Assembly: GCF_905475395.1 (NCBI RefSeq)
Contig: NC_058339.1
Span: forward strand, 39,007,172-39,071,171
DNA from: Chrysoperla carnea
Taxonomy: Eukaryota; Arthropoda; Insecta; Neuroptera; Chrysopidae
Length of the DNA: 64,000 bases
Direction: 5' to 3'
Position 1 is the stretch's first letter. Every line of letters begins with the position of its first letter. The notes under the pieces were generated by a model. It did not search any database, was not told the DNA's origin, and was given only the letters and a program-made list of their open reading frames with translations. Positions 35,701 through 47,433 of the stretch are shown here, piece after piece. Position numbers and translations under genes: made by a program.

Positions 35701-35937
35701 GTCCTGATCTAGAAATGGATAGACGCTTTCCCACCTATAAATGTACCATAATTATAAAAGAACCTCTCTCTTCTGTTCGATGAAAATTTATTGACCTATT
35801 TGAAAAAAGGCGTCTTTAAAAAATTTTTTTATTGAATACCCTTTGTAGCTTTTATATCCTTCAACTTCTTCAGCAATCACTAGATTTATTATTAAATATA
35901 TAACAGTGAGAACCAACAAATATTTTAATTTATGCAT
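32778..35937 (-). CDS. Secreted zinc carboxypeptidase, M14A, carboxypeptidase A-like
   Basis: A digestive-type zymogen that removes C-terminal residues from peptides. Exons on the minus strand: 35937-35840, 34924-34712, 34368-34260, 34158-33847 and 33359-32778; GT-AG junctions, phases agree, 437 aa. Residues 1-22 are a signal peptide (LLVLTVIYLIINLVIA). A propeptide follows to about residue 120. The catalytic domain has HxxE in GGAHAREW (H194, E197), NR in DTNRN (N265, R266), the third zinc ligand in TFHSYSE (H314), the tyrosine in LFYNAYGSSMDW (Y364) and the catalytic glutamate in AIELSPG (E387). The S1' pocket position (bovine 255) is Met371, which predicts carboxypeptidase A-like preference for hydrophobic C-termini rather than B-like. 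Its 3' end abuts a MITE. All key residues are present, so the enzyme looks functional. Confidence 0.95.
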
Positions 35938-37471
35938 GTTAATTATACAAATGGAATTATCGAAAAATTAATTGTAAGTTAGATTTTGACGAATTAAAAA
36001 TTGGACTGCTCCATTTTCAGATAACAACTATAAATCAGTATATACTTAATTAGTAATAATTTTATACATAATATATCAAGTATAAAACAGATTTACTCGC
36101 TTATGGTTTCGTATTCATATTTCTATGATATTTTACCTAATTAATGAAATATTTTGCAATAGGCCTTTTCATCGATTTGCTTTTGTTTGGGATAGTTGTC
36201 AAAAAACTATTCAACCTGAGAAAATCTAATGTATTTTATCTTTATCAAACCGCGATTTTTGGCTAGGATAGAAGATATGTGATATGTCTTTACTTGATTG
36301 AAATCTGTCCGAAAGAAAAAGGAATCATTTTGTAAATGAAAAGCCTGTTGAAAATTATAAAAGGCTGTCTAATAAAACAGTCCTACCTCCAGGAGCCATT
36401 TAGCTTCCAAACTGGGCAACTTTGTACTAAGATAGTTTAGCTAAATCGACTTATTTTATGATGTACGTAGTGCAGTGTACCTGATAGACATCCGGTTAAA
36501 ACCTGTGTAGCTGCAAAATTAAGCTGCATAGTTATAGTATTATTGACTTGGATTAATAGTATTTGTTTCTATTCCTCTGTATCAAAAGTGTATCAAAACC
36601 CAATATATTGAAGATTAAATAATTAAATCCCGCAACAGAATGCATAAAATTCGCACCTTTGCTTTTTGTAGCCAATGACTATACATTCCGATACTATAAA
36701 AGTAAGAGCAAACAAGTTATCAATCACCGAACCAAATTGTAACCAGTATATATCAAATGGTACGGATTCCTAAGTAATTTATACTGTCGATAAAATATTA
36801 CTAATTTACAAAATTTTATTTATATTTCACAATATTTAAAAAGTTTGTTACAATAATGATTTGATTTATATTTGTTACTAGATGACCCGATGAATTTCGT
36901 TTAACCTACAGTTTATTTGATTATAATTTTTGATCAGCGGTTAATCTTAATTAACCTGTAACTTCCATTTCATTAGTAGCTATACTATGCTTGCGCCCGC
37001 TAAACACAAACTGTACTTCTATTGTTCAATTAAAGTTAATACTACCTGATTTGGGCCTTCGGCATCGGAGCTCATTGTGCTCGCCTGTAGCTCCAATTCA
37101 ATAATAGCTGCCATACTATGTTTAGCTGTAACGGCCTTAAGCTAAATATTTTAATTTTAGGCCCTGAAGGATATGTATTTACAAAATGAAAACAAAATTT
37201 TATTAATCAGCCTATTTATTCTACTGCCATAGCCGGTGATGACGTATACTCCTCTGTGTCATAAAAACTGTACATTTTATATCTGTATATAAATCCGTGC
37301 GATTTTTGTGAGTGTATAATGAAATGCTCAAGTAGGGAATCTATACAAAATTCAAACAAACAAAATTTTATTCAAAATTTTTACTTATTAGGTTTATTTA
37401 ACAAAATTTAAACTATACAAATTTACATAAGTACTTTGGCCACTAATTTCCAATTTACTATAGAAGCAATT
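35938..37471. other. Intergenic region; transposon-like scraps only
   Basis: AT-rich with no gene recognised. Around 36880-37140, sequence such as GATGACCCGATGAATTTCGT and two related stretches containing TAGCT.(G)C..TACTATG resemble a decayed interspersed repeat. I cannot classify it. Confidence 0.4.
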
Positions 37472-40400
37472 TTATTGTACTTGCTTTGTTGGACCGACAT
37501 CTGTTTCTAATACCATATTGTGTAAGAGGAATGTGTTTATAAAATTGTCATTTTCTGTTTTCGATCTATTATGTAATCTTTTAGTATGTTGTGTAAGATT
37601 ACTGCCCGATGTAAACTTTTTCCCACAAATATTACATACATAAGGTCTTTCTCCTAAAATATACCACAAACAAAAAAAACTTAAAATGAAACTTAAATTA
37701 TTCTTCTTGCTTCGGTGTACTACATTCAGTGTAACTAAAGAGGATAGTGCTATTAAAATACTAAGACTATCTTTTTCTAATTTTCGTACCCGAGTTATTT
37801 TACTTTACACCAAGTACATACTAATTTACACTTTCATTTTATTTATTTTACACTCAGTGTATCACCAAAACAAAAAAAAACACATTATGTCGTAGCAAAC
37901 TAACTTAATTAAGCCATTAAACCATTTTACTAAACGGCGTCGATCAACTAGCGGCCTAAATGATATTCAGCCACGCCGCCTATTACAACATTCAATGAAC
38001 TGGCTGGCTGATACTTAGTCCATTCATACAATAGGGCATTTGATAAAAACAGATGAAATATCTGACTTGGAAAATTGTTTATTTTTATTTACGTGTGTTT
38101 AAAATATAACATATCGTTATTTGGTAATCATGAGATCAAATAGCGTAACTCAATAACAAAGTACACATGTAAGTAATTAAAAAATATTATTAACGCAAGT
38201 TAAACTTTTATGAAATTTGATCCGCAAAGAACTTTGGTTTTAAAATAAGTACATCTGTTATTGCGACACTGATTTACACCGGGCTTACAATTACATTTTT
38301 GGAATACCTTGTCACCAAAGAATGACTGCCTTGCCATGACTCTAAAAAAAAAATTGACTTTTTGAAATTTCGTCGCCATTGCTTGTACCTGAGCACTGCC
38401 GTGAACTCTTGTGGTGAAAACCAGTTTTGAATAGAAATTTTCAAATCATTTGCTTAGCTGTTTGATTGAATGGCTGAATATTGTTCAGATCGCTAGTTGA
38501 TCGGTGCCGTTTAATAAAAAGACTAGACTGTTAATTGAACGGCTAAATAAGCTAGTTGGTTGACATATGTTTATTATACATACCAGTATGCGATCGACTA
38601 TGTCGAACAAGTGACTCTGGTCTAGCAAAACCAATTTCACAAATTTTACAGACATGTGGTTTTTCACCAGTATGAGTACGCATATGTAATTTTAATTGTT
38701 TATTCAACCTGAACTTCTTTTCACATTCAGTACACGAATATGGACGTTCGCCTGTATGTTTACGTGTATGTTTTGTTAAACAATATGCTAAAGAAAAACT
38801 TTCTCCGCATATCGTACATAAATAAGGTTTTTCGCCAGTATGTATTCTCATATGACATCGCAGCTCAAATGGAAAAGTAAATGATTTTGAGCAAACTGTA
38901 CAAGTGAAATTTTTAATACCGCTATGATACTTCATATGTGCTGATAATCCACCAGAATTTGAAAATCGTTTTCCACATTCTGAACAAACCATTGGTTTTT
39001 CACCTAAAAATAATTATTTTCTCAGGTTATTTTCTAAAGTTTTTTTATATAAAATTCTAAAAGTAAAATAGCAATCGGGTTCATAGTCTTCATAGTCATA
39101 TTACAAACTATAAAAAGTTACAAAAAATTCATAGTTTAGGAACATTAGTTGTTATAAAATATGAATTAAACAGATTTTCGCTTATTTCAATAGGGAATAT
39201 TCATGAAATTTAAATTTGGTCCAAATATTTTTCTTCCGTAACTTTAATGATTGGACATTTTTAAAACGGAAATTCAAATTTTTATACGGACGTGACATCA
39301 AAGTACAGACTTGTCAAATTTGTTGACATACTGTATGATATGAATTACTTACATTTTATATGGTATTTCATTAAATTATACTATTCTACGGCATATTATT
39401 AGAAAACTTAATAATAACGAGTGTAAATTCTGTGTTGTAAATTCATTTTTTAAAAGTGTAAATTATACATTGAACTATCACCAATTGACAGATCACGTAC
39501 TTATACGTCATCAACAGAGAGCGCCAATTAAATACAGCATTTTTAAGCAGTATTTATATTTTTTACTTTGTTATAACGGTGTAAACAATGAATTAAAAAT
39601 ATAAAAAAATACATGAATATTCCCTATTATATTTTCAAGGTAACTTGCTTGTACCGCATGAATAAATACGCCAATCTTAAGTCGAAAAATTCTTAAATTT
39701 TTGTTCAAACTTTGAGTCGTATATACCTGTATGTACACGTAAATGTCGACTACGTGCACCTGGTGCAGCAAAACATTTATTGCAAACATTACATTTGTAC
39801 GGTTTATTAGTCATATGAATATTAAGATGCCTTTTTAAATTTTTTATATTATCAAAACTCTTCAAACATTTCGGACATTTCAGTTCATGCAATACTTGAT
39901 GCGTAATCATATGAATTTCCAAATCAGATTCTAATTCAAAACTATGATTGCATTTTGGACAAGGTATACCATCTTGGATATTATTTTTTATTTTTCTTTT
40001 CGATATTGTTTTTTTAATTAATTTTAACCGTTTTCTTCTGCCATTTTTCAAAACTTCACAATTACTGTTCGATTCATCAAGATCCTTTTGTAACTTAAGT
40101 GGATTTATTTTATTATTAGCTAAATTTTGTAAAGATTTATCCTCTTGATTAATTCTATTAACTAAAAGCTCATCTTCACTATCTTCATCAAAATTATTAA
40201 AATCTGAATCATTGTTGCTATAAGATTTCTCTGATTTACAATTGATATTCACTTCTTTGTTTTCAATATTATTGTCATTATTCAATGATTTATTATCTTC
40301 AAGTTTAACAGATGCCTTTAACTCATTCAATGTTTTATCCGAAATTTTACATTGTTTTCTGAATTCAAAAGCGTTATTTAATCGATTAAGACATTCTAAA

Positions 40401-41145
40401 CATATTAATTCTGGCAAACCATCGCCCATGTTTACCTAGAAAGATTAGTTAAGTGTTTTAATATTGGGCCCGGTTTGAAAAAATTTTACGGTTCATTTTT
40501 TTCGTTGTCGATATCACACGAACGAGAAATTATATCAATTTTTGTTCTTCTTAAATTTTTTCCTGATCGATATCGGGCGATCAAAATGTGATATCGATTT
40601 TGTTGAGGTGCCGATCGAAACGCATTAACGGCAATATGATTCGAAAAATATTTTATAACATTCGGTCAAGCCATTTCGAGTCGGTCGAAATTTATTCGGT
40701 TATTTTTCTATTTTTTATTATTATGCTGGGAAGTTATTTGTGTGGACCTCAAAGGTCGCACTAGGTACACAAAATTTTGACAATTTTATCGACAAAATTT
40801 TGTATTACCATGTCATCCCACAGGTTCGTTTTATCTTAATCGTATTCAATGTTAAGGTGGTTGAAAAAAAAACTGGTTGTGCGAAATAATTTTTAAAAAA
40901 AGTGCTGTAAAGTAATGAAAGCAATAAATAAAGCACATTTTATTGATTGTTTAAGCTCAAATTTTTTATAAATTCTGATTATTCATGGTAATTCATATAA
41001 TTCATGGTAATTATCTACAACTTACTTGCACTGATGTACACTCTTCTAGTATATCAATAACGTGGAAGATTGTTTGCATATTATCTTTTTCAATAATACA
41101 AGTTCTACAAATTCTTTGAAATTTTATGATTGTATTTTCATCCAT
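37472..41145 (-). CDS. ZAD-domain C2H2 zinc-finger protein, copy 1
   Basis: Probable DNA-binding nuclear regulator of the ZAD-ZNF family. Exons: 41145-41026, 40435-39727, 39003-38584, 37653-37472; GT-AG, phases 0/1/1, 476 aa. The N-terminal ZAD zinc-binding dimerisation domain is split over exons 1 and 2 (ICRTC ... ICLEC). An acidic, Asn-rich linker follows, with a basic stretch ([16 protein letters not shown]) as a likely nuclear signal. There are nine C2H2 fingers: three at the end of exon 2, five in exon 3 (TGEKP linkers) and one in exon 4, then a short tail. It is a tandem paralogue of the gene at 42932-45801, with the same intron positions and an exon 3 of identical length (420 bp). Two MITEs lie in its introns. 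The target sites are unknown. Confidence 0.94.
37926..38518. mobile_element. MITE (family 4) with about 48-bp TIRs, in intron 3 of ZAD copy 1
   Basis: Left end TTTACTAAACGGCGTCGATC, continuing to 37973, is mirrored by 38471-38518, which ends GATCGGTGCCGTTTAATAAA. About 38 of 48 positions pair. There is no coding frame inside and the target duplication is unclear. Confidence 0.75.
39191..39626. mobile_element. MITE with GGGAATATTCATG termini, in intron 2 of ZAD copy 1
   Basis: TAGGGAATATTCATG at 39191 is perfectly mirrored by CATGAATATTCCCTA ending at 39626. TA at both ends suggests TA target duplication. A second copy's end is at 1-118. No coding frame. Confidence 0.82.
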
Positions 41146-41446
41146 AATTCAATTTTAATTTCTTAATCAATTTGCACAATTATATCAAAACAATGAATAC
41201 ATGTAAATAATTTTCATTTAACATGTTTCCAAATCGTGCTGGACAGCATATTGACATTAATAAAGGAAACCATATAAATATTATCAAAGATAATAAATGA
41301 GAACTCTAGGATATTTCGAAATAAATTTCGATTTTTGCCCCAATTTCCTAGATAAGTTTTTTGTATTTTATAAATACGTATTTCGACTACCATGTAGTCA
41401 TCATCAGTAAGAATTAGCTAGTCGTGATTACTCTTATTATTAATGT

Positions 41447-41950
41447 ACAGGGTAGCCAAAAATTTGGAATCACAATTTTTATTTTTGGTAAACTACCCTT
41501 CTTTTTTATAAATTGGCGAAATGTTACTAAGAAAAGTTACTCGCAATTAAAAATTATGACTCTATACAAAATATCAAGAAGATCCGTGTACTTTAATTAT
41601 AGCATCATTTTTTATTTAAACAAAAGCTCTAATTATAAAAAAATGTTAGAAAGAAAATAATAATAAATCAATTGACATGTACTATCCGAGAGTACGTATT
41701 TTTTTGTGGACTAGATTAGAAAATTAAAAAGAAAATTTATTTTCTCGGGTAAACATTCAATAAGAATGGAATTGTCAAAGTTGGAAAGATCTTCTTGATA
41801 TTTTGTATAGAGTCATAATTGTTAATTTCGAGTAACTTTTTTTAGTAACATTTTGTCAACTTTTAAAAACGAAGGGTAGTTTACCCAAAAAAAAAATAGT
41901 GATACCAAATTTTAGACTAAAGTATAGTTACCTCTATTCGGGACACACTG
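41447..41950. mobile_element. Mariner-like MITE with long imperfect inverted arms
   Basis: The left end CAGGGTAGCCAAAAATTTGG is flanked by TA at 41445-41446; the right end GGGACACACTG is flanked by TA at 41951-41952. Arms 41447-41600 and about 41780-41950 pair over landmarks such as ACAAAATATCAAGAAGATC and GAAGGGTAGTTTACC. The CAGGGT(G)..C terminus and TA flanks fit a Tc1/mariner derivative. No transposase is present. Confidence 0.8.
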
Positions 41951-42239
41951 TATATTGGGTATAAAAAATAATCATGGCTTATCTTTATCAAAATTGTTTT
42001 ATTTTGTACGCAAAATTCAAAAAATCAACAAATATATCAAATTGTTTTTAAATTTCTTTTGTCTTAATACATTGTATTGAAAAGGACTCAAAATAAACAC
42101 TTCGGATTTTAATAACACTTTCAAGAACCATATTCTATGGCATCTGCCATCCTAAATAATATCAAAGAAACTATTAAAATGTATGCTATTGTTAATAGTG
42201 ACAAGAGTTATCGTAACTAAAGTAACGAACCTTTAAGTT

Positions 42240-42850
42240 ATAATCTTTTTCCAAGATTTAAAATAAACAAATTTCGTCACCACCATACGTATGGAAAAGT
42301 TTTATAATAAAGAACATCATAAGGATGATGTTCAGGTATACATAGATAAATAAGTTAATAATATTAATAAAACATAAGAGGGGTACCGCAAATGGGCCCC
42401 TAGCACCTAGACCAAGAGGTCCTCTGTGCCCTCCTTGACAATAACCTGTCAACCTGAAGCGGGACGTCTCCGGGTTAGAGATATTTTAAGCAGATGAAGT
42501 TATAGGATTCTGTTGAGGTCAAACTCCACGTAGAAAGCTCACAGCTTCTTCGTTAGGATTTCTCCTAGGATTGATAAATTCAAGGTTTCGGGCCCACACA
42601 TTTTGAATCTGACGCCCAGCAGGTTTCTACAAGTGTAAATAACTTATATTGAGGTTTCATCGTCCTCTATACAAGCCAAACAAGTGGGATCATTAAAATA
42701 TAAAAAATTAGTTTAGGTATGTACGCAGGATGTCAAATAGTATGTTTCTCGAAACTTTTAAGAAGCCTAGATTTGGCAATCATTGTTATTTCCTTAGTAG
42801 TTTTAACTGCCTGAGCCAACTTCTTCAATTTTTCATTTTTTTTTAATTTT
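42240..42850 (-). mobile_element. Non-LTR retrotransposon (LINE) 3'-end remnant
   Basis: On the minus strand, 42680-42510 reads DPTCLACIEDDETS, then TCRNLLGVRFKMCG and ILGEILTKKL. This is the cysteine-rich C-terminal tail typical of jockey/R1-like reverse transcriptases. A GC-rich 3' untranslated part follows (42470-42370, RGPLGLGARGPF in translation), then an AT-rich end. Several in-frame stops show it is dead. The clade is inferred. Confidence 0.65.
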
Positions 42851-42931
42851 CATGACCAATAAACCCATGATAGATGTATATTCTTTACTGTGCCATTCCA
42901 TTCATCCATAACATATTCATCAAATCCATCT

Positions 42932-45801
42932 TTAATCGTTGTTATTTACATATGATTGTACAGCGGAATCAGTTCCCATTGACATATTTTGCAATAAAAA
43001 TGCGCTCATAAATTTTTCATTTTCGTTTTTCTTTTTATTATGTGCTCGTCTATGTTGTGCTAACGTACTGGCTGATACATATCTTTTATCACACATAGTA
43101 CAAGCATAAGGCCTCTCACCTAAAATTGAAAAATAACAAATGAACTAAACTAAAAGTAGTTCATTTAAGATTAAAACACCCTCATAATTTCGTTATTTAT
43201 AGGAATGTCTATTTGAATTTATACACAATTATACAGAATGATGGATCACAAGATACTTAACCGAAATTTGAACTTTAAACTCAGCCTACTATAAATTGAC
43301 AAATAGGGTCGATTCTTAATATTTTGCCTAGCGTCAGAGATGGTTAGGGATATCGAAAAAAAACATAATAAGTTGCTTATAGTTTTTTGTAAAATTTATT
43401 AGCGTGGGAAGCGGTTACAAATTGCACTTTATTCTCGCTAATATCACGGAGAAGCTAGATTCGAATAATGTTTGCTCTAACGGAATGAGGCTCAATATGA
43501 GGCGCCCAAATACTTCAAGCTGGATTTGAAAGCGCGGTATTGTGACAACAGTAGCAACTACAAAATAATAATTACCTGTATGTGATCGATTATGTATTGT
43601 CAATGATTCAGGTCTAGCAAATTCTTTTTCACAAATTTTACATACATATGGTTTTATTCCAGTGTGTATGCGATCATGCATTTTTAAATGTTCGTGTAAT
43701 CGAAATTTTCGATCACATTTTGTACATGGAAACGGTAATTCACCAGTATGAACACGCATATGTTTTGTTACATGAAAAGATTGTGTAAAACCTTTACCAC
43801 AAACAGTACATAAGTATGGTTTTTCACCGGTATGCGTATTTATGTGCTGCCTAAGTGCAAATCGATGTGAAAATGATTTGGGGCACATTGTACAAGCAAA
43901 TTTTTTTATATCACTGTGTCGCCTCATATGTGATGATAAACCACTACTATCTGCAAAACACATTCCACAAACGGAACATACCATCGGTTTTTCACCTAAA
44001 ATGAAAATTAATATATATAAATATAACAACAATTTCCGTCATTTCTTTCCAAGACTATAAAATATAGTCTGTTTTGACTCGTACCAAACTTGCACTCCCT
44101 TATTTTTAAAATCTACATGTTTTAAAAAAAATTATTTTTTACCTGTATGAGTCCTAATATGTCGATTACGATCACCAGCTCCTGCAAAACTCTTTGGACA
44201 AAATGTACATCGATATGGTTTGTTTGTCATATGTATAGGAACATGTTTACGTAAATTTTTTATATTATCGAATGTTTTAGAGCATCTTGTGCAAATTAAT
44301 TCATCCATATTTTGTTGATGAGTAATCATATGAATTTCTAAATCCGATTCAAGTTCAAAACTTTTATTGCATTCAGAACATGGTATACCACCTTCAGTTA
44401 TTATTTCTTTTTTATATAGTTTTTTAGTTTTTTTAGGAGGTCGAACCTTAGCCCGGACTGATGTTTTCACAACTTTATTGTTATTTTGTGTTGACTTAAG
44501 AGGTTCAACTGAAATATTTTCATTTTTTTCAGACTTAACATTAGCAGCAATAATATTTTCATTTCGGTTTAAATTTTGTTTTAATAATCTTTTCGCTAAG
44601 GATTCATCTTCATCGTCAGTGTCTAGATCCGTATGAATTACATTACTTGTGTCATGGAAATCAATATCATTTTTACAATCAGAACTTTCGGATTTAATAT
44701 CAAAATTAATATTATCGTCTTGTTGGGATTGTTCGTTATTATTCAATGTGTTAGATTCAATTTTAACAGCAGTTTTTATGAAACAACGAACTTCACGTAA
44801 TTTTTGATCCGATAACTCGCATTGCTTTCGAAATTTAAAAGCATTGTTCAAGTTATCAATACAATCCAAACAAATTAATTCTGGTAAACCATCATCTTTT
44901 TCAACCTGAAATTTATTTAAAAAAATTTCAATGAAACCTAGAATTAACGTGGGATGATCGCCTGCCAAGTAGCGAACAATTTTGCCAATGACCCCCTGAA
45001 CAAGCTGATACTCATAATTATGGACACTTAATTGCCTGGGCGTTTGAGGCTCCCTAGACAGTCCAATATCTATAATTCCATGGTAAACGGTCAACTTTTC
45101 AAATTATGGCCAATTAAAACAGAAAATAAGTTAAAAACTATTTTGGCCCTACATGTTTTAAACGTTGAAGCATACAAGTTTAGATTATTTTATGGATTAA
45201 TTATGGGTACTCCTATTAATTTATTACTATTACTATTCCAAGAAGCTATTTGGCAACAAGCTTACCACTTGGTAAATTAAGGGCAAAAGTCCCTCTCGTA
45301 TCCCATTTTCATAATTAAAATTTCCCTTTTAATTTTATTTATAGTTTTCTAGAAAGTGTGGCGTTTGTATTTCACATTTTGTTATAAAAACACAAAAATC
45401 ATGACGTTATTTCGTATTCGTACTATCCGAATAATCACTGTAATTTAAAGACATCGTGCAAAATGCTGTATAATTCTACTCTGTGGGCATGTTACGTGAT
45501 CGTATAACCTTAATATTGTTTTAAAAAAATTGAGCCTCTCCTTACATATGTATCCATTTTCAAATAACAATTTTAATATGTAAATAATTGAAATAATTTG
45601 TCCATTAGCATGTAAATATTGGTAGCTTTTTTTAATACTTTAATTTTCCGTATCAAAAAAAAATTTTGAAACTTAACTTACCTGTAGTGAAGTACACTCC
45701 TTAAGCATATCGATAACATGAAAAATTGTTTGCAAACTTTGTTTTTCTATTACACATGTTCTGCAAATCTTTTGAAAATTAATTTCTAATATTTCATTCA
45801 T
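42932..45801 (-). CDS. ZAD-domain C2H2 zinc-finger protein, copy 2
   Basis: Probable sequence-specific nuclear regulator. Exons: 45801-45682, 44905-44143, 43995-43576, 43119-42932; GT-AG, 496 aa. The ZAD is split across exons 1 and 2 (ICRTC ... ICLDC). The acidic linker is followed by a basic segment ([12 protein letters not shown]). Nine C2H2 fingers are arranged 3+5+1 as in copy 1. Fingers 1 and 2 keep the same helix residues as copy 1 ([17 protein letters not shown]), and finger 8 keeps FARPESL. Fingers 3 to 6 differ at helix positions, which suggests the paralogues bind different sites. The gene ends [17 protein letters not shown]. It was made by tandem duplication with copy 1, as shown by intron identity. 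Confidence 0.94.
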
Positions 45802-47384
45802 ATTTCAAAAGTTTTCGTTTATACCATCATCGTCCAATAAATTTTAAATGTTTAAGAATAGGTGAATTGAACTGTTTAAAATGTGGAAAATTGTAAATAA
45901 ATATACAGAATGCTGCAAGATGTTTCTAACTACTGGGATAGATTTTAAGGAGAAATTTTCTTTCAGTATTTTCACAATGATTTATTTTTATAATATAGTT
46001 GAGGGGAAGCCTAGTTAACTTTTGAAAAGGTACATGGATAATCTCTTAAATGAAACTGGCCGATCCATTCTCGAAAACTATAATCAACCAGCTCTCAATT
46101 TAATTTTTTACAAAATTATATTCCTCAAGCCAAATTTAGTAGAATAAGAACAAAAAAAAAGTTACAAAATGTAAACCGACTAAAAATAAAATTTTGAACT
46201 TTATCGAAACTATTAATTTTAAGAAAATAATCTTGTCGCTATCACACCTAATAATTACCCTTGTTTGATAAAATTTGCTCTCATTAATTTCTATATTTAT
46301 AAACCATTTTAGTACTGTTGTTAAATTAATTAATTTTTTAGATAAAAAATTTTGTTAGTAATCCATTTCCCTAAACCATCATGAAAATATACAAAAAAAC
46401 AAACCTGAAATACATCTAAAAAGTGTCGTCTTGAACAAGCAAAATTGTTCAATTGATTATTCTGAGCCTATCCGTTGCGTGCAAAGCATATTTAGAGGCA
46501 CGCGCGGAAATTTTTATAACTTCTATATCTATTCATTTTATAATTAATTTGCGTTTTCACAAAATGAAGAATTCTTATTAGAATTTCAAGTTAATATACC
46601 TACACAGAATATGGAAATTTATTATAGAGTAAAACTTTAGAAAGTTTATGGAAAAGCACCCAGTATATATCTTTTTTTAAAGGTGGATTATCATTATTAA
46701 CTGATTAAGTGGTTTTTCTATTTTTAATATACTCTATTCAAAAGGTTATCAATTTTATGTGTTAAAAAATGATATTAAAAATATATTTAACCAGCAGCTA
46801 CTAAACAAAAATGTTTTGAATAATGAAGCCCATGGAATTCTTGGGTTGCTAAAATTACCATGCTTAGCAACCCAACAAAAAGTTTTTTCTTTAAAAAAAT
46901 GCTACTTTTGCCGCATTAAATCCTTAGACAACCAACATATTTAAAAGTGGTTTTATGTTTTATATATTTTTTTTAATGCAGTCTCCTAAGAAAATTATAA
47001 GACAGCCAAGCCGAAAGAAAGAAAAACAAATACAAATTTATTTGATAATACAAAAAACTTCTCTCAATTTTTACATTTCTGAACTAGTATCCTTTTCTTT
47101 CCGTTTATGATATACCGGTGTCATAAACCTGTCCTAGTTTGTATACTTGTTCAGAATACATATAACATCTCATCTTCGAAATTACGAGCTTATGATTTAT
47201 AAATTGTTAGTGTAAAGGATGGATAACATTATTTTTTCTCGGAGCGATAAAATAACCAGATTGAGTCCTGCTAATATACCCCCCAGCCAGCCAGAAATCC
47301 ATGTTTTTCAAATATTAAAAAACGTAAAAGGCACGCAGTTCGAGTGACAATACATTTCTGTTAGTAGCTACCGGTCTATATAGT
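45802..47384. other. Intergenic region between ZAD copy 2 and AFG2A
   Basis: No gene recognised. A 12-bp perfect hairpin, TTGGGTTGCTAA (46841-46852) with TTAGCAACCCAA (46864-46875), stands out from otherwise AT-rich sequence. The two flanking genes are both on the minus strand, so the promoter of copy 2 should lie in the right-centre part. Confidence 0.5.
46841..46875. repeat. Short perfect hairpin, 12-bp stem
   Basis: TTGGGTTGCTAA and TTAGCAACCCAA are exact complements with an 11-nt loop. It is intergenic. The function is unknown, and such stems can occur by chance or as MITE remnants. Confidence 0.5.
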
Positions 47385-47390
47385 TTTATT
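47385..47390 (-). terminator. Poly(A) signal AATAAA of the AFG2A gene
   Basis: TTTATT on the plus strand reads AATAAA on the gene's strand, 44 nt after the stop codon at 47434. This is the first canonical signal downstream. Confidence 0.6.
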
Positions 47391-47433
47391 TGATCTTCAA
47401 TTAAAAATATAGAATAAACATTTAAAAAATACT

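Larger units (their letters stand above)
41146..42931. other. Intergenic region between the two ZAD genes
   Basis: Contains the MITE at 41447-41950 and the LINE remnant at 42240-42850. No host gene was recognised. Both ZAD genes are on the minus strand, so this is the downstream flank of copy 2 and the upstream flank of copy 1. Confidence 0.55.

Noticed and set aside
43842-44060. Plus-strand frame opposite ZAD copy 2, and similar antisense frames opposite copy 1 and AFG2A
   Set aside because: Shadows of the conserved coding strand.
45032-45280. Plus-strand frame inside intron 1 of ZAD copy 2
   Set aside because: No family resemblance, AT-driven hydrophobic composition and no splice or promoter support.
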